From Tissierellia bacterium (GTDB lineage: Bacteria; Bacillota; Clostridia; Tissierellales; Peptoniphilaceae), in assembly GCA_030537855.1 (NCBI GenBank), contig JAUNVD010000013.1, positions 1 through 53,077 of the forward strand: DNA of 53,077 bases, given 5' to 3'. Each line of letters begins with the position of its first letter. Position 1 is the first letter of the stretch. The translations under genes were made by a program, and so were the position numbers. Shown here in pieces: positions 19,767-28,233 of the stretch. Below the pieces are notes generated by a model that worked only from the letters and a program-made list of their open reading frames with translations, was not told the origin of the DNA and did not search any database.

Positions 19767-20184
19767 CATATACGGGATAGAAGGAATCAAAGGCGATCGC
19801 GGCATCGTCTTTTTTTGTACCCATATATCATGAAATTTAGATTTATCCATAGCGAATAAAAGGAACTGATATGCCAACCGGCCACCAAAGACAGAAACAT
19901 CCCGAGAGATATCTTCCTACAGAAGGTTCCAGCGTGGAGAGTAGAACAAAAAATAGACAAAGACTATTCTAAAATTGATGATAATAAGGATACGGTAGGA
20001 AAAGGAAAAGTTTCTACCACGAAGAAAGGCAACGTCCCTAATCAATACGACCGCCATTCGGTATTAAACGTCCCTTGCACATCAAAACGTAAGGACTTTT
20101 ACAGAAGCCCCTGTGATTTAAAATGGTCAAGTCTATAATCTTGTTTAAAATTTCCCAGTACAAAGTTTATCTCTCTTTAGGCCT
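19767..20184. other. Gene-free stretch between SpoIIM-family gene and transposase fossil
   Basis: No gene supported. A weak hairpin (GGCGAT with ATCGTC) followed by seven T at about 19792-19817 may end the SpoIIM transcript. The rest is featureless to me. Confidence 0.35.
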
Positions 20185-20496
20185 TCATATAATTTCTAGT
20201 AGAACGGATCCACTGTTTGTGAGCATCCATAAGCAAAGCCCATCTCTTGTCCTAGGAACGTGTAATGCAATACTTCCTACCCCCGTAGTTAACCCTCATT
20301 CATAATATTTGTTTCTGCTAGAAGTGCGTCCATCACTTCGATCATATGCACCTGCTCCTACATACTGTTTTCTCTGTTCTTCCATTAAGGTATTAAAAGT
20401 CTTCTATAAAATGCCTTTTACTAAGTCATCTTTCACGGAATTTGAAATTAGTTTTTGGTGTTCTTCTTGTTTTAAGGAAAAATGTACTTGTACCAT
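20185..20496 (-). mobile_element. Remnant of an IS256-family transposase (N-terminal part)
   Basis: Minus-strand reading from ATG at 20496, behind AAAGGAGC. It gives MVQVHFSLKQEEHQKLIS and then VKDDLVKGIL, TAG, KTFNTLMEEQRKQYVG, YDRSDGRTSSRNKYYE, TGA, GLTTGVGSIALHVPRTRDG. This is the N-terminus of Mutator/IS256-type transposases, where RNGYYER and LxVPRTRDG are typical. After about 20239 the similarity ends, so the catalytic DDE part is missing. Two in-frame stops make it dead. No terminal inverted repeats were found. Confidence 0.75.
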
Positions 20497-20742
20497 GGTT
20501 GCTCCTTTGGGTTACGTTGTATTTGCATAAACATTGTACCGTAAAAGGGGCATCGTGGTATTTTTACTTTTACACAATTATACGGACTCTATCGAAGGTT
20601 TATAGATCGATATCTATGTTTTAAAAATCCAATCATAATAAATCGGGGAATTTATATACGGGACAACAGATATAAGAGCTCTATTTTAGGCCATTTATAA
20701 AGGGAGAGACACTCAAAATTGCGTGGGAAAGAGACATCGTTG
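20497..20742. other. Short gene-free stretch
   Basis: The start side of the transposase remnant and no supported gene. It leads up to the bidirectional terminator at 20743. Confidence 0.3.
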
Positions 20743-20777
20743 AAAAAAGCTCCAGTCTTGGGACCGGAGCTTTTTTT
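20743..20777 (-). terminator. Intrinsic terminator, bidirectional, ending the minus-strand ABC operon
   Basis: A 10-bp stem (AGCTCCAGTC with GACCGGAGCT, one mismatch) and 4-nt loop, flanked by six A on the left and seven T on the right, so it can work on both strands. It lies 75 nt past the end of the ABC gene on the minus strand. Confidence 0.7.
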
Positions 20778-20851
20778 GGAAAAGAAAAACAAGGGAAAGA
20801 GATTGACAGAAATTCAAGAAAATAGAATACCACATATATGTATAACTCTTT

Positions 20852-22579
20852 TTATAGTCTCCAAGTTGAAGCCTTATACTGTAAATCCCACAACTGTTTA
20901 TATCGTCCTTTTTCTTTTACCAAGTCATGGTGAGTCCCTTGCTGAATAACCCTTCCGTCTTCAATAACTAAAATCTTGTCTACGTCCACAATGGTGGAGA
21001 GTTGATGGGCAATCAGGATAACGGTCTTATCCTGTAATAATTCCTGTAGCGCCAATTTTATATGCCATTCATTTTCCACATCCACGTTGGCTGTTACCTC
21101 ATCCAAGAGAACAATGGGTGCGTTCTTAATCAAGGCCCTGGCGATGGAAAGCCTTTGCTTCTCTCCTCCGGACAGCTTGCTGCCATTTTCACCAATTATG
21201 GTGTTGTATCCTTGGTCTAATGCCATGATAAAATCATGGCAGCGAGCTTTCTTCGCCGCCTCCATTACTTCCTCCATGGTTGCGTCAGCTCTGGCCAGTC
21301 TAATATTGTTGAGCACGGTATCATCAAATAAAAACACATCTTGAAATACAAAGCTAATATGCTGCAACAAATCTTCATAGTCCAAGTCTCGCACATCCAC
21401 ACCGCCGATACGAATACTTCCTCGGTCCACATCCCAAAAGCGAGAGATGAGATTGATGATGGTGGTCTTACCACTCCCGGAAAGTCCCACCAATGCTGTC
21501 GATGTCTGCTCTTTTGCCACAAAACTGATATCTGTTAATACCTCACGCTCATCATAGCCAAAGCTCACTTTATCAAAGGCAATACCATGAGCCTTGACCT
21601 TTGCCACACCATCGTTATTCATCTTGGGGATTTTTCGTATGTTCTTAATCCTGTTCATGGATGACATGGTCAATCGACTGAATATGCCATAGATACCCAT
21701 TATCTCTATCCCGCCAAAGATGGTGAGAGCTGAGAGCATCAAGATGAAGCTGGTGGAGAAATTCAACTCTCCACTTATCGTATAGAGACCTGTAAGTAGG
21801 ATGATGGCAAAGCTGATGCAACGAAAGCAAAACGAATATAGAGCGGATGATGGGATATGATAGAGCTCAATCTTGAAGGAGAGTTCTCTGACTTTTGCAA
21901 ATGCATGCTTAATTTTAAAGAATTGGCTTTCCGTCATATTATAAATTTTTAAGACTTCAATTCCCTTGATAAAGTCCACTACTTCATCAGCAAATAATGC
22001 AATCTGGTTCTGCCTATCAAGATTATGTCGTTTTTGAACGCCGGATAGGAGGCGATATACGAAGAAGGTGGGTACAAATAATCCTGCCACCATGGTGCCA
22101 ATACGATAATCAAATCCCATAATTAAAATAATGCCCACGAAGAAAGTAGGTATACCAACGCCCATTTTCTCCACAATACCCATCCCCTCAATCTCAATAA
22201 AACCGGCATCTGATGTAATGGCGGTGACCAAGTCGCCGAGGTTTTTCTTGGTAAAATAGCCCATAGAGATATTCTTTAAATCCTCTCCCAATCGCTTTCT
22301 CTCCTCAGACATAGCCAAATAACCTGCGCCACTTCTCAATCGTAGGGTATAATAACGCATGACAATACGAAGAAGAATTGATGCCAACATGATGAGCGCG
22401 CTGCAAAAGATGTGGCCGGCATGAATCTCCTGTTCTACAATTCTTTTTACCATGAGAAAGGCGATAATGATGGGCGTGGCCAGTAAGATACCGTCAAAAG
22501 AACTGAGTACCATAGAAGCGATGATTTCTTTACGTTGCTTTCCCATCATGGCCAGTAATTTTCGAAGCATCTTAAACAT
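20852..22579 (-). CDS. ABC half-transporter (membrane domain plus ATPase), second of pair
   Basis: 575 residues: six-helix membrane domain (about 1-310) followed by an ATPase domain with Walker A GLSGSGKTT, signature LSGGEKQR, Walker B IVLLDEVTANVD and the switch histidine in IAHQL. All catalytic residues are present. The start at 22579 overlaps the end of the partner gene by 8 nt and has GGAGGAAGG upstream; a longer in-frame start at 22678 lies inside the partner gene. Half-transporters encoded in pairs next to AraC regulators include the YbtPQ and IrtAB type iron-siderophore importers as well as drug exporters. Metallophore import is my favoured guess from the context. Confidence 0.88.
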   Translation of the reverse strand: MFKMLRKLLAMMGKQRKEIIASMVLSSFDGILLATPIIIAFLMVKRIVEQEIHAGHIFCSALIMLASILLRIVMRYYTLRLRSGAGYLAMSEERKRLGEDLKNISMGYFTKKNLGDLVTAITSDAGFIEIEGMGIVEKMGVGIPTFFVGIILIMGFDYRIGTMVAGLFVPTFFVYRLLSGVQKRHNLDRQNQIALFADEVVDFIKGIEVLKIYNMTESQFFKIKHAFAKVRELSFKIELYHIPSSALYSFCFRCISFAIILLTGLYTISGELNFSTSFILMLSALTIFGGIEIMGIYGIFSRLTMSSMNRIKNIRKIPKMNNDGVAKVKAHGIAFDKVSFGYDEREVLTDISFVAKEQTSTALVGLSGSGKTTIINLISRFWDVDRGSIRIGGVDVRDLDYEDLLQHISFVFQDVFLFDDTVLNNIRLARADATMEEVMEAAKKARCHDFIMALDQGYNTIIGENGSKLSGGEKQRLSIARALIKNAPIVLLDEVTANVDVENEWHIKLALQELLQDKTVILIAHQLSTIVDVDKILVIEDGRVIQQGTHHDLVKEKGRYKQLWDLQYKASTWRL

Positions 22580-24332
22580 GTTCCTTCCTCCTCTCCTCGA
22601 TAATATGGGTACTGTTATTCGCCATAAAAATATTCCACAGCTGTTGATATAGTGGTGAGGAAGCCAATAAACCTTCATGAGTGCCTACATCCTCCACTTC
22701 ACCTCTGTTCATCACAATTATTTGGTCACATTTGCTGATGGTTGCTAAACGGTGGGCGATGATAATTAAGGTTTTTTCTTTACATAAGGCCTGAATCGAT
22801 TTTTGTAGCTTCTCTTGATTTTCCATATCTGCAAAGGCGGTGGCTTCGTCTAGGATGAGGATGGGTGCATTTCGCAAGATGGCTCTTGCAATAATGATTC
22901 TTTGGCGCTGCCCTCCAGAGAGCTTGGCCCCGGCATGACCGACTAGCGTATCATACCCTTCTTGCAACGCCATGATGAAGTCATGGCAAAGGGCTTGCTT
23001 TGCGGCTTCGTAGACTTCCTCATCGGTGGCATCTTGTTTTCCCATGCGAATGTTTTCTTTTATGGAGATATTGAAAAGGAAAGGATCTTGGGTCACATAG
23101 TTGATGTTCTCCATGAGCTGGCTCAATGGAATATCTCGGTAATTCACACCACCCAAGGTGATGGTACCCTGACGAACATCCCAAAACCGTGCCAACAAAT
23201 TTGCGATGGTGGATTTCCCTGAACCGGATGGTCCGACCAAAGCAGTCTTTTGGTTTTCTTTAAATATGAGATCGACATCATGCAAGACATTGCTATCCCC
23301 ATAGGCGAAGGATACATTTTCCAAGACAATATCCTTATGAGGAAGGTCTACCCTCATTTTGTTCCGTTCATGTAATTCCTCTAAATTTAAAACTTCTTTC
23401 AAGAGCCTGTTTCCATTTTTAATGTGAAATAAATTGTCCATGAACTCTAAGAATTTAAGTATCGGCGAGCCGATGCCCACGGCAACAATCATGGTAAACA
23501 GTAGCATGTGAAAAGGGAGTCTACCATGGACATAGAGAGAACCGCCAACAATGATTACCCCTGCCAATGTGGAGGACAACAATATAAAGGCAGGAGAGGA
23601 GACATAGTACATCTTATTATAGAGGCGTAGTGTAGCATCCCGATAATTATCGATAGACTCTTCATACTTTGAATAAGCATCTTTAGAACGACCGAATATC
23701 TTTATCTCCTTGATGCCGATAATGTATTCAATAACCTTGCTGTTCATATTCTCGATGGCCTTGTAATAGGTATTTTCAAACACCGACATGATACCGGAAT
23801 ACATGGGGAAATAGATTATCAAGGTTAGGAATATGGGAATGAATATAGCCAGTCCCATACGCCAATCCATCAAAAAGACTACGATAATAATACCTGTGGG
23901 CAATAATAGATTGGCGGTCACCTCGGGGATGGCATGGGCCAAAGGATACTCTAAACGTTCTATTTCATCAATAAGTAAATTTTTAAAATAACCACTCCCC
24001 TTCATTTCCATTGTACCCAAGGGCAACCGGACCATTTTTTCGACTATAACCAATCTCATGCGCTCCAAAATTTTAAATGCAGTCTTATGGGAGATGATGG
24101 TAGAAATATTGTGTCCTATTATATTGATGATAAATCCCAGCATGGCCAGCAAGGAATAGCGGATGACCAAGGCTTCCGTGGCAGTCTTTTCATATAGCAT
24201 GTAAAGTAGTTTGTAGACGATATAGAAGGGAAATAAGCTACCGACCACGCCAATGATGGCTATGACGATACAGGAGACAACAGCCCACTTCTGCTCAATT
24301 ATAAATCCTTTAAAATTGTTGATTTTTTTCAT
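22572..24332 (-). CDS. ABC half-transporter (membrane domain plus ATPase), first of pair
   Basis: 586 residues with six membrane helices (about 15-300) and an ATPase domain: Walker A GPSGSGKST, signature LSGGQRQR, Walker B ILILDEATAFAD, histidine switch IIAHRL. TATATG start behind GAGGAG at 24332. It is translated just before its partner with an 8-nt overlap and presumably forms a heterodimer with it. A large inverted repeat at 24473-24500 lies upstream, and the remains of a permease and binding-protein gene follow further upstream. An AraC regulator on the same strand at 25452-26375 probably controls the locus. Confidence 0.88.
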   Translation of the reverse strand: MKKINNFKGFIIEQKWAVVSCIVIAIIGVVGSLFPFYIVYKLLYMLYEKTATEALVIRYSLLAMLGFIINIIGHNISTIISHKTAFKILERMRLVIVEKMVRLPLGTMEMKGSGYFKNLLIDEIERLEYPLAHAIPEVTANLLLPTGIIIVVFLMDWRMGLAIFIPIFLTLIIYFPMYSGIMSVFENTYYKAIENMNSKVIEYIIGIKEIKIFGRSKDAYSKYEESIDNYRDATLRLYNKMYYVSSPAFILLSSTLAGVIIVGGSLYVHGRLPFHMLLFTMIVAVGIGSPILKFLEFMDNLFHIKNGNRLLKEVLNLEELHERNKMRVDLPHKDIVLENVSFAYGDSNVLHDVDLIFKENQKTALVGPSGSGKSTIANLLARFWDVRQGTITLGGVNYRDIPLSQLMENINYVTQDPFLFNISIKENIRMGKQDATDEEVYEAAKQALCHDFIMALQEGYDTLVGHAGAKLSGGQRQRIIIARAILRNAPILILDEATAFADMENQEKLQKSIQALCKEKTLIIIAHRLATISKCDQIIVMNRGEVEDVGTHEGLLASSPLYQQLWNIFMANNSTHIIEERRKEHV

Positions 24333-24399
24333 ATACTCTCCTCAAAATTAATGGCAGTTCTGATTGCAACTCAAAACGGTAATGAAGATTAAGGTTTCC

Positions 24400-24753
24400 G
24401 GAGGCGATGGTGCCAATCAGCGCTCCTTTCAAAAATAAGGATTCAAAGCCCCGATTTCCACAGATTTTCAGCCATTGGCACTTAACGCTTAGTGCCAATG
24501 CCACAAACAGGACAACCTAAAATACCGGAGTTACTACCGAGATAACCGCCCAATACTTCATAATCCGATACAACAAACTTTTGGGATAGAAACCACAAAA
24601 TATGCCAATCAAGGGACTCAAGATGGTATAGATTACCCAGGCAATAATTAACATGAGGAGCGTTTTGGAAAATGCTTGGCGACCAGATGATTGATGTTTC
24701 TCCTGTCGATAAAAGACCTCCCCAAATCTCCTTTTAGGACATGAGGTGCTCAT
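24400..24753 (-). pseudogene. Fossil of a DppB/NikB-type ABC permease
   Basis: Minus-strand reading GEVFYRQEKHQSSGRQAFSK, then AWVIYTILSPLIGIFCGFYP, then KYWAVISVVTPVF, a TAG, and VVLFVALALSVKCQWLKICG. This has the look of peptide/nickel permeases, where TPVF is followed by W or F and a membrane helix; the TAG stands where W would be expected. The downstream part loses resemblance. The family's later EAA-loop region is missing. Confidence 0.6.
24473..24500 (-). promoter_or_regulatory. Long inverted repeat upstream of the minus-strand ABC pair
   Basis: Two 10-nt arms (CATTGGCACT and AGTGCCAATG) separated by 8 nt, about 140 nt before the ABC start. Possible operator or stem-loop. It lies inside the fossil permease sequence, so it could also be a leftover. 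Confidence 0.4.
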
Positions 24754-24759
24754 TTGGGA

Positions 24760-25285
24760 AATAGGGATAGAAATCTTTGATTCAATCCTTCTGGCTTCTC
24801 AAGGTAAGACCATCTTCATCTCTTACCATGATGTGCCCCGTTTTTTTTCTGCAAAATCATCTACTACATCAATGCCATCCGGCGAATCGGTATGCTCTGT
24901 AGAATACAAATTGCCCAAAGCCTCTAAGTCATACTTACAGGCTTCTGCATTAGAGAGCGTACCATCATGGAACTGAACACCAGGGCGTATGATTAATGTA
25001 TATTGGCTAATAGCATTATTGACGTTCCGCCTATAAATAGGGGGAGCTTAAAATGGTCATCAAGTCCTACCATAAAATTAGTAATCAAACGGAGGGAATC
25101 TTGAACTCCGTATTTGAAATCATTGGCGGTGTCTATGCAAAGTAGCAAGTCATCGGTTTCTTTCGTTGTCTTTTTCGCCGGAGTCTCTACGGTTTCCGGA
25201 TTTACTTCTTTAGGCGGAGAGGACTACAGACCATAAGGTTCACCAACAATATCAGGATTGGTCCTATCGATAATATCTTTTTCAT
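24760..25285 (-). pseudogene. Fossil of a family 5 (peptide/nickel) substrate-binding lipoprotein
   Basis: Starts on the minus strand at 25285 behind GGAG with a lipoprotein-like signal (MKKILSIGPILILLVNLMVC), then a TAA. Further frames hold NPETVETPAKKTTKETDDLL and TANDFKYGVQDSLRLITNF. Near 24890-25020 they hold YTLIIRPGVQFHDGTLSNAE and CKYDLEALGNLYSTEH. The string GVxFHDGT...AE is a hallmark of SBP family 5. Large parts are missing. With the fossil permease next to it, this shows that a peptide/nickel/metallophore uptake operon was once part of the AraC locus. Confidence 0.7.
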
Positions 25286-25303
25286 CTCACAACTCCTTTA
25301 CAT

Positions 25304-25336
25304 AAAAAAAGTGTAATTAGAATGAACTAATTACAC
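25304..25336 (-). terminator. Intrinsic terminator of the AraC gene
   Basis: A perfect 10-bp stem (GTGTAATTAG with CTAATTACAC) around a 6-nt loop. On the minus strand it is followed by seven T. It lies between the end of the AraC gene and the start of the fossil binding-protein gene. Confidence 0.75.
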
Positions 25337-25451
25337 TTATTCTATAATCTATTCTTTTTTTCATCTACTCTATTTATTTATAAAATAATCCATTTCGTTT
25401 TTATAGCAAAGGAATGGACAGCAAAAGTATTTTTTGATACAATCTCCGGCC

Positions 25452-26375
25452 TCATATCTCTTTCTTTTTACGATACTGATGGGGCGTCGTTCCTGCTATT
25501 TTCTGAAAGGCATGGGCGAATTTACTGGCATTGTTGTAGCCTACCCGATTAGCAATTTCCATGACACTGAAATCTGTATGCCGAAGCATCTTTTTGGCCT
25601 TGCCAATACGCAAGTTCTTTAAATACTGATAGGGCGACTTCCCGTAGATAGCTTTAAAGACTTTATTAAAGAGGGTATATCCGATGTCATAACAAGGTAC
25701 CAACTCCCCAAAGATGATTTCTTGGTCCATATGATTGAGAATATACGCATGGATTTGTTTTACCGTCTTAATCTGATGAGCGGGGAAAAATATATCTTGA
25801 TTCTGCACGAAGGATTGAGGAATTGTCAACTCGTTGAGGAGCAGCAGTAAATCCATAGCCTTAAGGAGAATTCTTCCCCCTGCGCCCCTCGCATGGAGTA
25901 CATAGAGTTCATGAAAGGCTTGGGTAAATTCCTCGTTTTCATCCACTTTATACCATTTTTGGATGACATTTAATTTTTTCATCAGTTCTTGAATGTTGAC
26001 ACCAAAATACTTCAGAAAATTTGCCTCTTGTCCTGTCCACTTATCCAGCTCCAATACCAGTGCACAGCCTTGATAATGTCCCGTTGGTAAATAGGCTCGA
26101 TGTACCCAGTTTTTACTCAAAGGCGTACCCAAAACCGTCACTTCCCCATCATGACGATAGGAGAAGGTACTGTCTAAAAATTCGCACTCAAACCGCCCTG
26201 CCAAAGTAAAATCCACCCGAAATTGGTTCATCCCCTCATATTTACCGGCACCGAAATTAAGCCATTGGGATTCAACAAACTGCACATAAAATCCTGGAAA
26301 TAAAAGATATTTCTCCAGTATTCCGGAAGAATTTTTCTCCTGCCATTCATCCGCTTCATAAACCCAATGCTCCAT
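25452..26375 (-). CDS. AraC-family transcriptional regulator
   Basis: 307 residues. The last 100 form the AraC double helix-turn-helix: LRIGKAKKMLRHTDFSVMEI, then ANRVGYNNASKFAHAFQKIA, then GTTPHQYRKKK. The N-terminal 200 residues are an effector or dimer domain without clear features, like YbtA-type regulators of metallophore loci. The ATG at 26375 has AGGTGAG upstream. It faces the same way as the downstream ABC pair, but a terminator separates them, so it probably acts from its own transcript. An iron-metallophore ligand is a guess from neighbouring transporters. Confidence 0.88.
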   Translation of the reverse strand: MEHWVYEADEWQEKNSSGILEKYLLFPGFYVQFVESQWLNFGAGKYEGMNQFRVDFTLAGRFECEFLDSTFSYRHDGEVTVLGTPLSKNWVHRAYLPTGHYQGCALVLELDKWTGQEANFLKYFGVNIQELMKKLNVIQKWYKVDENEEFTQAFHELYVLHARGAGGRILLKAMDLLLLLNELTIPQSFVQNQDIFFPAHQIKTVKQIHAYILNHMDQEIIFGELVPCYDIGYTLFNKVFKAIYGKSPYQYLKNLRIGKAKKMLRHTDFSVMEIANRVGYNNASKFAHAFQKIAGTTPHQYRKKKEI

Positions 26376-26771
26376 TTTCTCACCTACTTTCTATACTATG
26401 GCAATCATTTTCATCTTCATTCTATCATAGGTGATTAGGAATATAAAACAGTTCCTCGTCAGGTATAAAATAGTACGTCTGGACAATCCTTTCGGATGGA
26501 AGGGTTCTTTATGAAAAGAAGGAAGCAGATATATTTTTGTTACCTAAGGTTGAAATGAATATCTGAAACTCGTAGACGTTTTAATGCACTATCTTGATTG
26601 GAATAAACAATCATAAATCACAGGGAGAATCAGCAGTTTTAAACGTGTGTCGGTGGGTAGGACTGCCATTCTAGTTTAAAACAGATACTTTTAGAGAACT
26701 ATCAAAGCTTGAGTAGACCATAAAAGTAAGAATATCACTTTTTATAATTCATGACCTTAGGAGGTCATATA

Positions 26772-26840
26772 ATGGAAAGATATCTTGGATTTTTATTCAG
26801 AAAAAGTATTCTAGCGACCATTGTTGATTGGTTTGGCTAA
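26772..26840 (+). pseudogene. Stub of an unknown membrane protein gene
   Basis: An excellent ribosome site (TTAGGAGGTC) precedes ATG at 26772, but only 22 codons follow (MERYLGFLFRKSILATIVDW, then FG and TAA). Further sequence has stops. Probably the first codons of a lost membrane protein gene; a leader peptide is less likely. Confidence 0.35.
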
Positions 26841-26943
26841 TTATGGAGGTATTGGTTTCTTGGCTATTTGGGATGTAATAATTTTTGATTAAAGCCTCTT
26901 GACAAAAATCCAAGACAATCCCCCTCATAAAATGCCCTAAAAA

Positions 26944-26965
26944 GTTAGCAATAGCTATTGCTAAC
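26944..26965 (+). promoter_or_regulatory. Perfect 22-bp palindrome over the -35 box of the TetR-ECF promoter
   Basis: Two 11-nt arms without spacer (left arm GTTAGCAATAG). It overlaps TTGCTA at 26958-26963, the -35 box. A site of this length and position is a strong candidate for a repressor, possibly a metal regulator of DtxR or Fur type, given the transport genes. The identity of the regulator is not known. Confidence 0.55.
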
Positions 26966-26986
26966 GGCAATAAGATGAGCTATAAT
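26958..26986 (+). promoter_or_regulatory. Promoter of the TetR-ECF-ABC operon
   Basis: TTGCTA (26958-26963), a 17-nt gap, and TATAAT (26981-26986), the standard sigma-A spacing, 33 nt before the TetR start. Confidence 0.65.
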
Positions 26987-26993
26987 TATAACA

Positions 26994-27005
26994 GACGGAA
27001 CCGTC
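26994..27005 (+). promoter_or_regulatory. Probable operator of the TetR regulator at 27019
   Basis: GACGG-AA-CCGTC inverted repeat just after the -10 box and before the ribosome site. The same core (GACG, AACCGTCG) recurs at 34045-34062 in front of the second TetR gene, which supports autoregulation. Confidence 0.55.
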
Positions 27006-27018
27006 GGTAGGAGGGCGT

Positions 27019-27618
27019 ATGAGAAAAAGACTGACATCAGAAAGGAGGAAGCGGCTGATATGTGAGCAAGTTCAGGCTCTTATCCCGGAGAAAGGGTATG
27101 CACAGCTCACAATGGAAGACATCATGAGGGCCTGCGGTCTTTCAAAAGGTGGGCTCTACCATCATTTTAAAAGCAAAGAGGAGATACTGGAATATCTGGT
27201 GATACAGGGGTCCAAGGAAAAGTATAAAGAACTTCCTTTCTTTATCGAAAAGTACAAACATCTTTCGCCCTTGGATAGCATTGTTGAGATGACCTATGAC
27301 AAGATCATGGACAATTCCGAAGGGAATAAGTTTTGGGCGCACATCCTATGTGAGGCAAAGTACAATCACCAACTAAAGAAAATGTTGGATGAATTACAGG
27401 AGATTATAAAAGGGATCTTTTTAGAGCAAATTAAAGAGTACAATGTGTTGGATTTACAATATGTGACCACGGATTCGTTTATGGCCTTTATGAACGCTAT
27501 CATGGTGTCCGTTGAAGTATTGGATAGCCGAGAAATCTTTGAAAAAAATCCGAAATTTTTAAAGAGCATTATCCGAAATTATATCATTGAAATGAAGGGG
27601 GAAGAAAATGAAAAATAA
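27019..27618 (+). CDS. TetR/AcrR-family regulator of the ECF-ABC operon
   Basis: 199 residues. N-terminal helix-turn-helix: IPEKGYAQLTMEDIMRACGL, then SKGGLYHHFKSKEEILEYL. This is a textbook TetR DNA-binding domain. The ligand-binding C-terminal part is unassigned. An AGGAGG site sits 5 nt before the ATG. The stop lies 11 nt inside the S-component gene, so regulator and transporter form one operon. The DNA-binding domain resembles that of the second TetR at 34081, and both promoters carry similar operators, pointing to duplication. Confidence 0.9.
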   Translation: MRKRLTSERRKRLICEQVQALIPEKGYAQLTMEDIMRACGLSKGGLYHHFKSKEEILEYLVIQGSKEKYKELPFFIEKYKHLSPLDSIVEMTYDKIMDNSEGNKFWAHILCEAKYNHQLKKMLDELQEIIKGIFLEQIKEYNVLDLQYVTTDSFMAFMNAIMVSVEVLDSREIFEKNPKFLKSIIRNYIIEMKGEENEK

Positions 27619-28195
27619 TGATAAGCTAAAAGGTAGAGATTTCGTTACCATTGGGATATTTACCGTTTTATATTTTGCACTCTTATGGATTGTCGGCATG
27701 ATTGGCATGGTGCCCGTGTTATATGCGCTGTTTCCTTTTGCGGCAGGCATTGTTGCAGGGCCCTTAATGATGCTGTTTTATGCGAAGGAGGCAAAGCCTT
27801 GGACGTTGTTAATCATGGGCCTTTTGCTGCCAATCGCGTTTTTCTTAATGGGACATCATTTTTTGATTATTATTTTAGCCCTACCGTTTTTCATCATCGC
27901 CGAGCTTATCAGAAGGTCGGGAAAATGTATTTCATTTGCCAAAAATAAACTTTCTTATGCTGTCTTTAATATGTTTCTCTGCGTCTCAATTATGCAGGCG
28001 AAACTCGTTCCGGAATTTTACGAAAATCTTACGGTAAATATGATGGGCCGCGAATACCATGATTCACTGGTAAAAATCTTTTCGTGGCCGGTTATTATAG
28101 GCATGTTTATCACGGCTTTTATTGGCGGACTGATCGGGGCATATCTTGGAAAGAAAATGTTGAAGAAACATTTTGAAAAAGCAGGTATCGTGTAG
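27608..28195 (+). CDS. ECF transporter S component, Trep_Strep (MptD-like) family
   Basis: 195 residues, five to six membrane helices, with the family pattern FVTIGIFTVLYFALLWIVG, ALFPFAAGIVAGPLMMLFYA and FIGGLIGAYLGKKML. S components bind the substrate within the membrane and share an EcfT/EcfA energising module; the substrate of this family is not established. The ATG at 27608 overlaps the regulator's end. EcfT follows after a short hairpin, and EcfA after that, so this is a dedicated (group I) ECF system. An iron-related substrate would fit the neighbourhood but is unproven. Confidence 0.85.
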   Translation: MKNNDKLKGRDFVTIGIFTVLYFALLWIVGMIGMVPVLYALFPFAAGIVAGPLMMLFYAKEAKPWTLLIMGLLLPIAFFLMGHHFLIIILALPFFIIAELIRRSGKCISFAKNKLSYAVFNMFLCVSIMQAKLVPEFYENLTVNMMGREYHDSLVKIFSWPVIIGMFITAFIGGLIGAYLGKKMLKKHFEKAGIV

Positions 28196-28221
28196 ATAGG
28201 AGGGGTGTAGCCCCTTCTATC
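28195..28221 (+). promoter_or_regulatory. Hairpin between the S component and EcfT genes
   Basis: An 11-bp stem (28195-28205 with 28211-28221, one G-T pair) and a 5-nt loop starting on the stop codon of the upstream gene. It has no T tract. It may stabilise mRNA ends or tune the ratio of S component to EcfT. Confidence 0.45.
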
Positions 28222-28233
28222 GCGAGGTGAAGT

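Larger units (their letters stand above)
26376..27018. other. Intergenic region between the AraC and TetR loci
   Basis: Contains one gene fragment (26772-26840) and the promoter and operators of the TetR-ECF operon (26944-27005). The 26400-26760 part shows nothing clear to me. Confidence 0.4.

Noticed and set aside
19498-19877. Small minus- and plus-strand frames over the SpoIIM gene
   Set aside because: They overlap the clear membrane-protein frame and have no family features.
20108-20624. Plus-strand small frames over the transposase remnant
   Set aside because: They are the opposite strand of the IS256-like sequence, which reads clearly on the minus strand.
24746-24976. Plus-strand 76-residue frame
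   Set aside because: The minus strand here encodes recognisable binding-protein motifs (FHDGT and others), so this frame is a shadow.
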